Below, in pieces: positions 52,793 through 61,849 of a stretch of DNA of 64,000 nt. The notes beneath the pieces are model-generated. The model ran no database searches. It worked only from the letters and a program-made list of their open reading frames with translations, and was not told the origin of the DNA. The stretch's first letter is position 1. Each line of letters opens with the position of its first letter. Position numbers and translations under genes: made by a program. Where the stretch lies: the NCBI RefSeq assembly GCF_014648655.1, contig NZ_BMRN01000004.1, forward strand, positions 186,001 through 250,000, in the 5' to 3' direction. Source of the DNA: Streptomyces atratus (lineage in GTDB: Bacteria; Actinomycetota; Actinomycetes; Streptomycetales; Streptomycetaceae).

Positions 52793-52975
52793 TACCGTTC
52801 TGGCGTCGGGGTGGTGGGAGGGGAGCCGCTCGTCAGCAGGCCGCGTACACGCATGTCGTTGCGCAGCTCGGCCGACGAGCGGTCGAGCAGGCGTCTGATC
52901 GCAGGAACGTTCTCCGGGCCGCCCATGCAGGCGACAGGGCAGATCACCACGGGACAGCGGACCGCCTTCGGGCGG
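52793..52975 (-). other. Short unassigned open frame, possible 3' gene remnant
   Basis: About 60 codons ending TAG just before the SGNH start, including CMGGPENVPAIRRLLDRSS and ELRNDMRVRGLL. It reads like the C-terminus of some enzyme, but no start or family is identified and it may be non-coding. Confidence 0.2.
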
Positions 52976-52979
52976 TCGG

Positions 52980-53753
52980 CTACGCCGGAGGCCCAGGTCG
53001 GTGAGCTGCCGCGCGCCGCAGCGTAGCGGCCTCGCGCGCCAGCACGGCGGGATCGTCGCCGGGTACGAACTCCAAGAGTGCCTCAAGCTCCACGTGCCGC
53101 TCCTTCAACAAGTCGAAGACCCCGGCCCACAGGTCCGCACGCTCTGCCAGCCGCAGTCGGCGATTGCCCGGCCACCACGAAAAGACATGCACCGCGCTGA
53201 CCCGGTCGCCGAGTGCGGCGAGCCCCGCCAGCGCCTCCGCGTCGGGAACGTCGAGCGGCGGCTGCCAGTACGTGCGGAGATTGTCCGCGCCTACCTCGTC
53301 CAGTAGCCGGAGAGTGGAGGTGACGGTGTCGGTGAGGGTCATCGAATGGAACTCCAGCGCGAGCTCCAGCCCGTGGTCCGCGGCGATCGCGGCCGCCTCC
53401 CGGAGGCCGGCCACGATCCCGCGCCGCTCCTGCGGCGTGGCGGCCCGCGACCCGACTCCGCCCGCCCAGACCCGCACCCGCGGCGCCCCGAGGAGCACCG
53501 CGGCGCGGGCGACCGCCGGGAATTCGGCCGGCTCGCCGGGGGTGGCGCGGAAGTACGAGCCGTACGAGCAGCAGGTGAGCCCGTACCTGTCGCAAGCGTT
53601 GCGGGCCGCGCGGACAGTGCCGGGGTCCTCCGGAGGCGCATGCACGTCCGCTCCCCACTCGATCACCTCCAGTCCCGCGTCCGCGGCGCGGCGTGCGACC
53701 TCGGCGGCGGGCAGCCGCCGGAAGGTGACCGAGCACAGACCCAGCCTGGTCAC
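52980..53753 (-). CDS. Sugar phosphate isomerase/epimerase (TIM barrel)
   Basis: 257 aa xylose-isomerase-like TIM barrel: LGLCSVTFRRLPAAEVARRA, GLEVIEWGADVHAP, GLELALEFHSMTLTDT (metal-ligand Glu and His), NLRTYWQPPLDVP and VSAVHVFSWWPGN. Family members isomerise or epimerise sugars, or cleave related intermediates, using a divalent metal. The position downstream of the GH29/PL6 genes suggests it processes a product of the imported polysaccharide. ATG at 53753. Confidence 0.85.
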   Translation of the reverse strand: MTRLGLCSVTFRRLPAAEVARRAADAGLEVIEWGADVHAPPEDPGTVRAARNACDRYGLTCCSYGSYFRATPGEPAEFPAVARAAVLLGAPRVRVWAGGVGSRAATPQERRGIVAGLREAAAIAADHGLELALEFHSMTLTDTVTSTLRLLDEVGADNLRTYWQPPLDVPDAEALAGLAALGDRVSAVHVFSWWPGNRRLRLAERADLWAGVFDLLKERHVELEALLEFVPGDDPAVLAREAATLRRAAAHRPGPPA

Positions 53754-53950
53754 GGTGCCACCCGACCCGGTCGGTGGACGGCTCGGAACGCGGTACGCCG
53801 CGCTACGCCCTGGTGTCTCACGGGCACGTCATTCCCTTTCTGGGGTCGCCTCGCGGCGGCACTTCTGTGGCCCTTCCCGGGGCCGTACGGCGGCGGCCGA
53901 TGGGCCGGGCGGACCGTCGTCTCACCGGCCGCCCCGTCACCGGTGACCGC

Positions 53951-55378
53951 TCACGATGCGTTCGGACCCACGTCCGCAGTCGTGAGGGGGTGGCGCAGGG
54001 CGGGCAGTGTCGAGTACTCGTCGGCACCGATGTCCCTCGTGCTGCCGCGCTGGTCGCCGTCGATGTCATCGACCACTGCCGGGCTGCCCAGCGTGGCCGC
54101 GCCGATCGCCGGGCTTCCCGCCGACAGCCGGAGGATGCCGTCCGGTCCCTGACTGAGCCGGGGGTCGGACCGTGTGTAACCTCCGGATGGGATATTGCCG
54201 TTGGAGGCCGCACCCCACAACATGTTGCTCCGCCAGGTGAAGCCGGTGGTAGCCCCCATCGCGACGAGGCTGCCGGAGTCGCCCACAAGCAGGTTGTCGG
54301 CGATGACGACGTCCCGCGGCTCGTACTCCCGGGTCTCGCCCGAGAGCATGCCGGCGTTGTTGAGCAGGGAGTTGTGCACGATCACCGCGCGGTCGCACGC
54401 GTCGTTCCCCCGCCTTTCGTCCGCTGTCTCGCCGGAGTTGTGGTCACGGGTGGTGCCACTGCCGACCACCAGGGCCCGGCCCGACAGTCCGTTGAGGTAG
54501 TTGTTGACGATCAGGTGGTCGTTGCCGTACAGCCGCAGACCGTCGGTGCCGCCGATCAGGTAATTGCCCTCCACCGTGGAGTGGTTGCCGTGACGCAGCA
54601 CGATCCCACCGCGGCTGTTGCGGATGGTGTTGTAACGGACGGTGTTGTCGGAGGACTTCACCGAGATGGCCTCGGGGTCTCCGTCGCAGCGCTCGAACAG
54701 GTTGTACTCCACGACCGCGTGGGCGCTGGACAGCGCCCGGCCGCTGACGCCGAGCCGGATCGGCTCACCGCCGTTGGCGCCGGTGAAACTGTGGTCGGAG
54801 AAGTGGTTCTTGAAGATGTGGAGGTTCTGGGCCATGTCGGTCGAGCCGGGGCCGTCGACGACGATGAAGATGCCGGCGGTGGTCTTGTCGTGGAAGTGGT
54901 TCCGGTCGATCTTCGAGTCGTTCGCTCGCACGACGACCCAGTAGAGGCCGTCGATGTCCGCGAACTGGAAGTCGTTGCGGGTCAGCCGGATCGTCGAGCA
55001 GTTCGCCGGGATCTCCATCGTGGCGCTCTGCCGGAAGGCGAAGCCGCTGACGGTGATGTTGCTCGAATTGTCGAAGACGAAGCTGCGTTCGCCGCGCAGC
55101 ACAGCACCGCCGCGGGTCTTCGAGACGATGGTGATCGGCGCGGCGCCGGTGCCGTTCTTGCCGGAGACGTTGATCGCGCCTCCCGACGGAACGGTGTAGG
55201 TACCGTCGGCCAGCACGATCCGGTCGCCGGGTGCGGCGCCGTTGATCGCACTTTGGAGTTCGGCCAGGGAGCCGACCGGCGTGTCGGCCGCCGATGCGCT
55301 GCCCGACAGCGTGGTGGTGAGGGGCACGGCGGCAAGCGCTGCGACCGCGGTGCTCCTGAGGAACGTGCGTCGTTGCAT
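53951..55378 (-). CDS. Tat-exported polysaccharide lyase family 6-like parallel beta-helix protein (copy 1)
   Basis: 475 aa. Signal MQRRTFLRSTAVAALAAVPL with twin Arg predicts Tat export. The right-handed parallel beta-helix carries the chondroitinase-B/PL6 pattern: LQSAINGAAPGDRIVLADGT, GEPIRLGVSGRALSSAHAVV, YNLFERCDGDPEAISVKSSD (the Ca-binding/catalytic area) and RHGNHSTVEGNYLIGGTDGL. PL6 enzymes cleave alginate or dermatan-type uronates by beta-elimination. A close paralogue starts 1.56 kb upstream (56941). No PL6 activity can be proven from sequence, but fold and motifs agree. Confidence 0.85.
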   Translation of the reverse strand: MQRRTFLRSTAVAALAAVPLTTTLSGSASAADTPVGSLAELQSAINGAAPGDRIVLADGTYTVPSGGAINVSGKNGTGAAPITIVSKTRGGAVLRGERSFVFDNSSNITVSGFAFRQSATMEIPANCSTIRLTRNDFQFADIDGLYWVVVRANDSKIDRNHFHDKTTAGIFIVVDGPGSTDMAQNLHIFKNHFSDHSFTGANGGEPIRLGVSGRALSSAHAVVEYNLFERCDGDPEAISVKSSDNTVRYNTIRNSRGGIVLRHGNHSTVEGNYLIGGTDGLRLYGNDHLIVNNYLNGLSGRALVVGSGTTRDHNSGETADERRGNDACDRAVIVHNSLLNNAGMLSGETREYEPRDVVIADNLLVGDSGSLVAMGATTGFTWRSNMLWGAASNGNIPSGGYTRSDPRLSQGPDGILRLSAGSPAIGAATLGSPAVVDDIDGDQRGSTRDIGADEYSTLPALRHPLTTADVGPNAS

Positions 55379-55507
55379 GAGGGCCTCCTGTTGCGACAAG
55401 GACGTACCGGGCCGGATCCGTACAGCCCCCGCGGCTGGACGTACCGGTGACCCGCGGTGGGGACAGCCGGGGGCGAACCGGGCCGGCTGTCCCTCTCGTG
55501 GGTGTGC

Positions 55508-56941
55508 TCAGCGAGCGGAGGGGCCGACGTCGGCAGGGGTCAGCGGCCGACGCCTGGGTGGCCTGCTCGAGTACTCGTCCGCGCCCACGTCCCGGGCCCG
55601 CCCGCGCGGCTGCCCGTCGATGTCGTGGGTGACGGGTGGCCGCCTGAGTGTGCCCGCGTCGATCGCCGGACTGTCCGCCGCCGGCCGGGCGACGCCGTCC
55701 GGACCCGTCACCAGCTTCGGGTCGATACGGGTGTAGCCACCGGCCGGAATGTTGCCGTCGGCGGCGGCGCCCCACAGGATGTTGCCCGACCAGGTGAAGC
55801 GCACGGTGTTCGCCATCGCGACCAGTTCGCCCGAGTCCGAGACGAGCAGGTTGTCGGCGACGGTCACGTCCCGCGGCTCGTGCGGGCGCTGGCTCTCGCC
55901 GGAGAGCGTGCCCTTGTTGTTCACGAGGGTGTTGTACGCGATGAGGACCCGGTCGGGTGCGTCGTTGCCGCGGCGCTCGTCGGGCGACTCGCCGGGCAGG
56001 TGGTCGCGGGCCGAACCGCTGCCGATCACCAGAGCCCGCCCGGACAGGCCGGCGAGGTAGTTGTTGACGATCACATGGTCGTTGCCGTAGATCCGCAGAC
56101 CTTCCGTGCCGGCGACGAGATGGTTGCCCTCCACCCGGTTGCGGTTGCCGTGCCGCAGGACGATCCCGCCGAAGCTGTCGCGGATGGTGTTGTACCGGAT
56201 GACGTTGTCCGAGCTCTTGACGGAAATCGCCTCGGGGTCGCCGTTGGCGCGCTCGAACAGGTTGTACTCCACGACCGCGTGGGCACTGGACAGCGCCCGT
56301 GGGCTGACGCCGAGCCGGATCGGCTCACCGCCGTTGGACCCGGCGAAGCTGTGGTCGGAGAAGTAGTTCCGGTACACGTGGACGCGCTGGGCCATCTCCT
56401 CCGTGCCCGCGCCCTCGATACCGAGATAGATGCCGAGCGTGCTCTTGCCGTGGAAGTGGTTGTGGTCGACCGAGCTGTCGTCCGCACGCACCATCACCCA
56501 GTGCACGCCATCGATGTCGGCGAGCTGGAAGTCGTTGCGGGTGAGCCTGATGTGCGAGCAGGTCTCGGGGATCTCCAAGGTGGTGCTCTGACGGAAGGAG
56601 AATCCGCTGACGGTGATGTGGCTGGACCGGTCGAGGACGAAGCTGTGGGCGCCGTCGAGGACGACGCCGCCGCAGGACTGGGCGACGACGGTCACGGGCG
56701 CGCGCTCGGTGCCCTGCTTGTTGCGGATGGTGACGGGCCTGTCCGGCGGGACGGTGTATCTGCCGTCGGCGACGACGATCCGGTCACCGGGCCGTGCCCG
56801 GTCGATCGCGGCCTGGAGCTCGTCCAGCGAGCCGACGGCGGCCGGGGCCGCCGTCGCACTCGCGGTCAGAAGTCCGCCGGTGGGGACGGCGGCCAGCGCC
56901 GCTCCTGCCGCGGTACCCATGAGGAACGTACGGCGTTGCAT
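55508..56941 (-). CDS. Tat-exported polysaccharide lyase family 6-like parallel beta-helix protein (copy 2)
   Basis: 477 aa, collinear with the protein encoded at 53951-55378 and sharing the same motifs: MQRRTFLMGTAAGAALAAVP (Tat signal), LQAAIDRARPGDRIVVADGR, GEPIRLGVSPRALSSAHAVV, YNLFERANGDPEAISVKSSD, and the same C-terminal DIGADEY-type end. The pair arose by duplication. Differences cluster in the first helix turns and loops, suggesting different substrate preference. Co-directional with the fucosidase gene 44 bp upstream, so it is part of the same operon. Confidence 0.86.
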   Translation of the reverse strand: MQRRTFLMGTAAGAALAAVPTGGLLTASATAAPAAVGSLDELQAAIDRARPGDRIVVADGRYTVPPDRPVTIRNKQGTERAPVTVVAQSCGGVVLDGAHSFVLDRSSHITVSGFSFRQSTTLEIPETCSHIRLTRNDFQLADIDGVHWVMVRADDSSVDHNHFHGKSTLGIYLGIEGAGTEEMAQRVHVYRNYFSDHSFAGSNGGEPIRLGVSPRALSSAHAVVEYNLFERANGDPEAISVKSSDNVIRYNTIRDSFGGIVLRHGNRNRVEGNHLVAGTEGLRIYGNDHVIVNNYLAGLSGRALVIGSGSARDHLPGESPDERRGNDAPDRVLIAYNTLVNNKGTLSGESQRPHEPRDVTVADNLLVSDSGELVAMANTVRFTWSGNILWGAAADGNIPAGGYTRIDPKLVTGPDGVARPAADSPAIDAGTLRRPPVTHDIDGQPRGRARDVGADEYSSRPPRRRPLTPADVGPSAR

Positions 56942-56985
56942 GGTGCCTCCGTGAGTGTGGTGGTGGACCGGGGCCGGGCCCTGGC

Positions 56986-58341
56986 TCAGCGCTCGGCCCG
57001 GTCGGCCGGAGCGTCCAGGTACAGCTCGATGACGGGCACGGGGGTGTCGGGGCGCTGGACGGGGATTTCGAGAGTGAGCGTTCCGGCGGGCTGCCCGCCC
57101 ATCTCCGTGTTCATGGCGGGCCGGTCCGGGTCGATGTGGACCTGGATGATCTCCGAGGCGTCGTTGAGCAGTTGGGCGTAACGCACCCGGCCGGCGAGTC
57201 CCGGCAGGTGCAGATGGCGCAACGGCCAGGCGAACAGATGGACGTAGAGCCGGTCGCCGCGCTGGGTGTACCGGCACTCGGAGGGGGCGGTGTACGGGGA
57301 CGGGCCGCAGCCGCGGACCGACCGCTCGTGAAGGTCCATCCACCGGCCGATTTCCCCGAGGACGGCGACGGCGCGCGGGTCGAGGTCGCCGCGGCCCGTG
57401 GGGCCGACGTTGAGCAGCAGGTTGCCGCCCTTGGACACCCCGTCGACGAGCATGCGGATCAGCAGATCGGCGCTCTTGTGATCGAGGTTGTCGCGGTCGT
57501 AGCCCCAGCTTCCGTTCAGCGTCTGGCACGCCTCCCACAGCACAGGCCGCCCGTCCTTGGCCATGGGGCCGGAGGGCTGGTACTGCTCGGGGGTGACGAA
57601 GTCGCCGGGAAGGCCGGTCCTGTCATTGACGAGGACGTGCGGCTGGAGTTCGCGGATCGTGTCCAGGAGCTTCGGGGAGTCCCAGTCGTCCGGGCCCTTG
57701 CCGCCCCACCAACTGCGGCCCGCGTACGAGAAGTCGAAGAAGAGGTAGTCGACGCGTCCGAAGGACGTGAGCAGTTCACGGACCTGGCCGTGCAGATAGC
57801 GCTGGTAGTCGCGGATGTCACGGTCGGCGGTCGCGGCCTTGAACTCCTCGTCGTCGCGCTGGGGATGGGTGCCGTCCACGGGAAAGGACGGGTGGTGCCA
57901 GTCGATCAGGGAGTAGTAGAGGCCGACCTTGAGCCCTTCGGCGCGGCACGCCTCGACGAACGGCCCGACGAGGTCGCGGCCGTACGGGGTGTTGGTGACC
58001 TTGTAGTCGGTGAGGGCGCTGTCCCACAGACAGAAGCCGTCGTGGTGCTTGGTGGTCAGGACGACGTATCGCATGCCCGCCGCTCTGGCCGCCCTGGCCC
58101 ACTGGACCGGGTCGTAGCGGTCGGGATCGAAATGGTCGAAGTAGACCTGGTACTGCTCGTCGGTCAGCTTCTCCCGGTTCTTGACCCACTCGTGCCGTGC
58201 GGCGAGGGAGTACAGGCCCCAGTGGACGAACATCCCGAACCGGTCAGTGGTGAACCAGGTCGTGTCCGGGGCCGCCGCGGGACCCGTGGTCGCGGCGGGC
58301 GCGGACGGGTACGCCCGTGGGGTGTCGGCGTTCGGGGTCAT
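56986..58341 (-). CDS. Alpha-L-fucosidase (GH29)
   Basis: 451 aa. N-terminal TIM barrel of GH29: WFTTDRFGMFVHWGLYS, RYVVLTTKHHDGFCLWDS, YLFFDFSYAGRSWWG (nucleophile Asp in the FDF strand) and GNLLLNVGPTGRGDLD; then a C-terminal beta-sandwich. No signal peptide is present, only a Pro/Ala-rich leader, so fucose removal may occur in the cytoplasm after import. The ATG at 58341 has AAGGAG 12 nt upstream. It lies between the transport genes and the two lyase genes. Confidence 0.93.
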   Translation of the reverse strand: MTPNADTPRAYPSAPAATTGPAAAPDTTWFTTDRFGMFVHWGLYSLAARHEWVKNREKLTDEQYQVYFDHFDPDRYDPVQWARAARAAGMRYVVLTTKHHDGFCLWDSALTDYKVTNTPYGRDLVGPFVEACRAEGLKVGLYYSLIDWHHPSFPVDGTHPQRDDEEFKAATADRDIRDYQRYLHGQVRELLTSFGRVDYLFFDFSYAGRSWWGGKGPDDWDSPKLLDTIRELQPHVLVNDRTGLPGDFVTPEQYQPSGPMAKDGRPVLWEACQTLNGSWGYDRDNLDHKSADLLIRMLVDGVSKGGNLLLNVGPTGRGDLDPRAVAVLGEIGRWMDLHERSVRGCGPSPYTAPSECRYTQRGDRLYVHLFAWPLRHLHLPGLAGRVRYAQLLNDASEIIQVHIDPDRPAMNTEMGGQPAGTLTLEIPVQRPDTPVPVIELYLDAPADRAER

Positions 58342-58640
58342 GGGGGCATAGCTCCTTGTCGTCGGCGTCTGGTGGTGCGTTCGGTGCGCGGTCGGCGATC
58401 CGGTCGGCGCGACCGGAGGGCTGGTGGTGCGGGGTGGTGCGGGGTGGGCCGAGGTACGGCCGGCGCGGGCGGGATTCGGACCGGTCGACGGACGTCCTGG
58501 CGCAGCCGGCTGCCGGGGCGAGGACGTGCCACGTGGGCGGTGTCGTCGCCACGCGTCGGCCCGCAGGCCGGGCGCCGCTCGCGCTGCCGGGCGGGCGAGC
58601 GCGTCGCGGGGCGGGCCTGACGGGCGGATCGCTCGCGGTG
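58342..58640. other. GC-rich gap between the permease and fucosidase genes
   Basis: 299 bp with G-rich low-complexity runs (GGTGGTGCGGGGTGGTGCGG). The frames on both strands are without motifs. It may carry an internal promoter or leader for the fucosidase gene. Confidence 0.4.
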
Positions 58641-59507
58641 TCAGCCCTTCAGGGCGCCGGAGGACAGACCGTGGACGAAGGAACGCTGGAAGAAGAGGAA
58701 GACGATCACGGAGGGGAGCAGGGCCAGCAGGGAGGCGGCCATCACCACTCCGGGGGTTACGGCGGGGTCGATCCGCAGGGTCCGCAGCGCCAGCGGGAGC
58801 GTGTAGGAGGAGGAGTCGGTGGAGACGAGGAGGGGCAGCAGATACTGGTCCCAGATCATGGTGAAGCCGAAGACTCCGATGACCCCGAGCGCGGGCTTGC
58901 ACATCGGCAGGATGATCTGGGCGAAGATGCGCAGGTCGCCGGCGCCGTCGATACGAGCGGCCTCTTCGAGTTCCCGGGGCACGTCCTTCATGAACTCGGT
59001 CATCACCAGGATGGAGAATCCCCAGGCGCCCAACGGGACGATCATTCCGGCCAGGGTGCCGATGAGGTTGAAGTGGACGACCGGCAGGTCGGCGAGGATC
59101 AGGGACAGCGGGAGGGCCAGGATCTCCTCGGGCAGCATCAGCGTTGCCAGGACGGCGACGAGCACCAGCGTCATCCCGGGGAAGACCTTCCTGGCCAGCG
59201 CGTATCCGGCCAGGACGGAGACGGCCACCTGGAGCAGCAGTCCGAAGCCGACCACGAAGAACGAGTTCAGCAGGTACGCGAGCACGCCCTGGTCGAAGGC
59301 GATCCTGAAGTTGTCCAGAGTGGCGCCCGAGGGGATGATGCTCAGCTGTGTCGGGTCCTTGACATGGCCGAAGGCGCTGACCAGCAGGGCCATCAGGGGC
59401 CCGGCGAAGACGATCAGGACCAGCAGGTAGGTGACGGCCTTCAGGATCCGCCCGCCCGGGCTCCTGCTCTCGGTCAGGCCCAGCGCGGTCTCGGTCGGCG
59501 CGTTCAT
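58641..59507 (-). CDS. Carbohydrate ABC transporter permease (MalG type)
   Basis: 288 aa with six membrane helices, from AVTYLLVLIVFAGPLMALL to LLALLPSVIVFLFFQRSF. The EAA-loop motif FMKDVPRELEEAARIDGAG interacts with the ATPase. C-terminal RSFVHGLSSGALKG is the usual end of MalG-type subunits. The ATG overlaps the stop of the partner permease by four bases (ATGA). Together with 59504-60478 and 60475-61803 it forms a CUT1-type sugar importer without a dedicated ATPase gene. Confidence 0.93.
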   Translation of the reverse strand: MNAPTETALGLTESRSPGGRILKAVTYLLVLIVFAGPLMALLVSAFGHVKDPTQLSIIPSGATLDNFRIAFDQGVLAYLLNSFFVVGFGLLLQVAVSVLAGYALARKVFPGMTLVLVAVLATLMLPEEILALPLSLILADLPVVHFNLIGTLAGMIVPLGAWGFSILVMTEFMKDVPRELEEAARIDGAGDLRIFAQIILPMCKPALGVIGVFGFTMIWDQYLLPLLVSTDSSSYTLPLALRTLRIDPAVTPGVVMAASLLALLPSVIVFLFFQRSFVHGLSSGALKG

Positions 59508-60478
59508 TTGCTCTCCCTCCGTCGCAACAGGTGGACGACGACTGTCAGGATCAGCGTCGCGATGAACAGCAGGACGGCTCCCGCCGCGCCGACGCCGAGT
59601 CGGTTCTGCTCCAGCCCGAGCTTGTAGATCAGGGTCATCACGACCTCGGTGGAGCCGTCGGGCCCGCCGTTGGTGAGCAGGAACACCTCGGTGAACACGC
59701 GCAGTCCGCGGATCGCGGCGAGGATGAACAGGATCGAGAACACCGACCGCAGTCCGGGCACCGTCACATGCCATACCCGCTGCAGCCTGGAGGCACCGTC
59801 GACCTTCGCGGCCTCGTACAGACCGCGGTCCACACTCGTAAGCCCGGCGAGGAAGATCATCATGTCGTAAGGGGCGCCCCGCCAGATGCCGGTGAGCATG
59901 ATGGAGGCCATCGACGTGTCGGGGTCGTTGATGAATCCCGAGGGGCCGAGCCCCACCAGGCCGAGGATGGAGTTGAGCATTCCGTCCCCGGTCGGGTGGT
60001 ACATGATCCGCCATAGCTCGGCGACGACCGCGATCGGCACCACTACCGGCAGGAACGCCGCGGAACGCACGAATCCCAGTCGGCGGCCCTGCCCTTCCAT
60101 CAGCAGCGCGAGTACCAGGCCGAGAGCCATCGAGCCGGCTGTCTGCCCGGCGGCGAGGACGACGGTGTGCCACGCGGCCTCGCGGAAGCCGTCGGAGTGG
60201 AGCACCGTGGAGTAGTTCTCGGTGCCGACCCACTTGTTTCCGAGGTAGGGCTGGACGTCCTGGAAGGACATGGTCAGCGCGCTGGCCATGGGGATGAACT
60301 TGAAGTACAGGAAGAGGAGCAGTGCCGGGGCCAGGAACAGCCACGGCGTCCACCACCGGCCGGTCCGGCGGTTGCGCCTGCGACGGTCGGCGGCTGCCCC
60401 GCCGGCCGGGCGGACCGATGTCCGGGTGGCGGGGCCGGCCGCCGAGGGGACGGCCGGATTCGCCTGGTCGAGACTCAT
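59504..60478 (-). CDS. Carbohydrate ABC transporter permease (MalF type)
   Basis: 324 aa. An Arg-rich N-terminus (AAADRRRRNRRTGRW) precedes six helices beginning WLFLAPALLLFLYFKFIPM. The EAA loop is SVDRGLYEAAKVDGASRLQ, typical of MalF-type sugar permeases. It overlaps both neighbours by ATGA, giving a tightly coupled binding protein-permease-permease cassette. The sugar is not predictable from the permease; the operon's GH29 and PL6-like genes suggest a fucose- or uronate-containing oligosaccharide. Confidence 0.93.
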   Translation of the reverse strand: MSLDQANPAVPSAAGPATRTSVRPAGGAAADRRRRNRRTGRWWTPWLFLAPALLLFLYFKFIPMASALTMSFQDVQPYLGNKWVGTENYSTVLHSDGFREAAWHTVVLAAGQTAGSMALGLVLALLMEGQGRRLGFVRSAAFLPVVVPIAVVAELWRIMYHPTGDGMLNSILGLVGLGPSGFINDPDTSMASIMLTGIWRGAPYDMMIFLAGLTSVDRGLYEAAKVDGASRLQRVWHVTVPGLRSVFSILFILAAIRGLRVFTEVFLLTNGGPDGSTEVVMTLIYKLGLEQNRLGVGAAGAVLLFIATLILTVVVHLLRRRESK

Positions 60479-61803
60479 GGCGCGGCGATTCCCTGTTCCT
60501 TGAGGATGCCGGCGAGCTGATTGTCGAGCTCGCCCAACTTGGTCTCGATGTCCAGGCCGCAGTCGGCCATCAGTGCGTTGATGGTCTCCGCGGTCGCCTG
60601 CCGCACCGGGGTCCAGTTCGGGATGGACGGTGCGTACCGCCCGGAGTTCTGGTACGCCTCGGCATAGGTCGCCCAGCGGGGGTCGGGGCGGACCTTGGAG
60701 ATGTCCACCGTCTTGTTGACGGGCAGTTGCACGGTGAAGCCGGTGTCGCCCTGCATCCCGGTCTTCTGGCCCTCGGCGGAGATGGCGAAGTCGGCGAAGG
60801 CGTCCTGGCCCGCCCGGTTCTCGGAGCCCGCCATCAGGTAGATGGAGCCACCCTCGGCAAGCACGGTGGCGTCCTTCGGACCCTTGGGCATCGGCACGAC
60901 CTCGTACTTGTCCTTGCCAAGGGACTCATCGAAGCGAGGCATGAGGTACGGGCCGACGACGAACATGCCGGTCCGGCCCGCCTCGAACGTCTCATTCGTG
61001 GGCGGGGTTTCCATGGTTACGGCACCGGGCTGGATGACCTTGTCCTTGCAGCCGAGGCTGCGGAACCACTGCACGGCCTCGACCGATTGCTCCGTGGTCA
61101 TCGCGGGCTTGTACTTGCCGTCTCCGGTCTCGGTGATGAAGTCTCCGCCCGCGGCCCAGAGGAAGTTGGAGAAGTACCAGGAGGCGTATCCGCGCTTGGT
61201 GGACAGGGGAGCGGCGAGGCCGAAGGTGTTCTTCTTGCCGTCACCGTCGGGGTCCTTGGTGGTGAAGGCCTCGGCCATCGCGGCAAAGTCGTCCCAGTTC
61301 TGCGGGACCTGGAGCTTCAGCTTCTCCCGCCAGTCCTTGCGGATGAGCAGCGCGGACGCCTGCGCCGAGTACGGCAGGCCGAACTGCTTGCCGTCCACGC
61401 TCTTGCCGGAGTCCAGCGCCTGGCCGACGGCCTGCTCAGTGCTCTTGACCTTGTCCAGGTCGATCTCCCGGAGCAGGCCTTGGCTGTGCATGGCACCGAG
61501 CTGCGTCACATCGTTCATGACGATGTCGGGGAGGTTCTTCTGCGCGGCCCGCTGCTGCAGCTTGGTCTCGAAGTCGTCGAAGATGGCGGTGACCTCGACT
61601 TTGTAGCCCGTGGCCTTCCCGAAGGCGGCAGCGACTCTGAGCGTGCCCTGCTCTCCCGGTCCGCCCGGTGTCGTCCTGACCCATAGCTCGAGCGGTGCCT
61701 TGGAGTCCTGCTTGGCGTCCACTCCCGCAGGCCCGGATGTACAGCTGGTGAGGACCAGTGCCGAAGCGAGGAAACCCGCACCGACCCACCGCGATCTCTG
61801 CAT
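60475..61803 (-). CDS. Extracellular solute-binding lipoprotein (sugar ABC importer)
   Basis: 442 aa family-1 solute-binding protein. The signal peptide ends at the lipobox ALVLTSCTSG, so it is membrane-anchored outside. Family features: APLELWVRTTPGGPGEQGTL, LPDIVMNDVTQLGAM, the GLPYSAQASALLIRKDW motif, and FLWAAGGDFI. It is the first gene of the minus-strand operon, with a LacI-type operator 33 bp upstream of its start. Confidence 0.94.
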   Translation of the reverse strand: MQRSRWVGAGFLASALVLTSCTSGPAGVDAKQDSKAPLELWVRTTPGGPGEQGTLRVAAAFGKATGYKVEVTAIFDDFETKLQQRAAQKNLPDIVMNDVTQLGAMHSQGLLREIDLDKVKSTEQAVGQALDSGKSVDGKQFGLPYSAQASALLIRKDWREKLKLQVPQNWDDFAAMAEAFTTKDPDGDGKKNTFGLAAPLSTKRGYASWYFSNFLWAAGGDFITETGDGKYKPAMTTEQSVEAVQWFRSLGCKDKVIQPGAVTMETPPTNETFEAGRTGMFVVGPYLMPRFDESLGKDKYEVVPMPKGPKDATVLAEGGSIYLMAGSENRAGQDAFADFAISAEGQKTGMQGDTGFTVQLPVNKTVDISKVRPDPRWATYAEAYQNSGRYAPSIPNWTPVRQATAETINALMADCGLDIETKLGELDNQLAGILKEQGIAAP

Positions 61804-61835
61804 GACAACTCCTGTTTCCCGCATCACAGTTGGCC

Positions 61836-61849
61836 TGGAAAGCGCTTAC
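61836..61849 (-). promoter_or_regulatory. LacI-family operator (TGGAAAGCGCTTAC)
   Basis: A near-palindrome with an AAGCGCTT core between the sugar-binding-protein gene and the 62 kb dehydrogenase. The core form is typical of LacI/GalR-family operators controlling sugar operons. No LacI gene is in the window. Confidence 0.6.

Noticed and set aside
57136..58620. 494-codon plus-strand frame over the fucosidase gene
   Set aside because: Antisense to a clear GH29 enzyme; composition typical of shadow frames.
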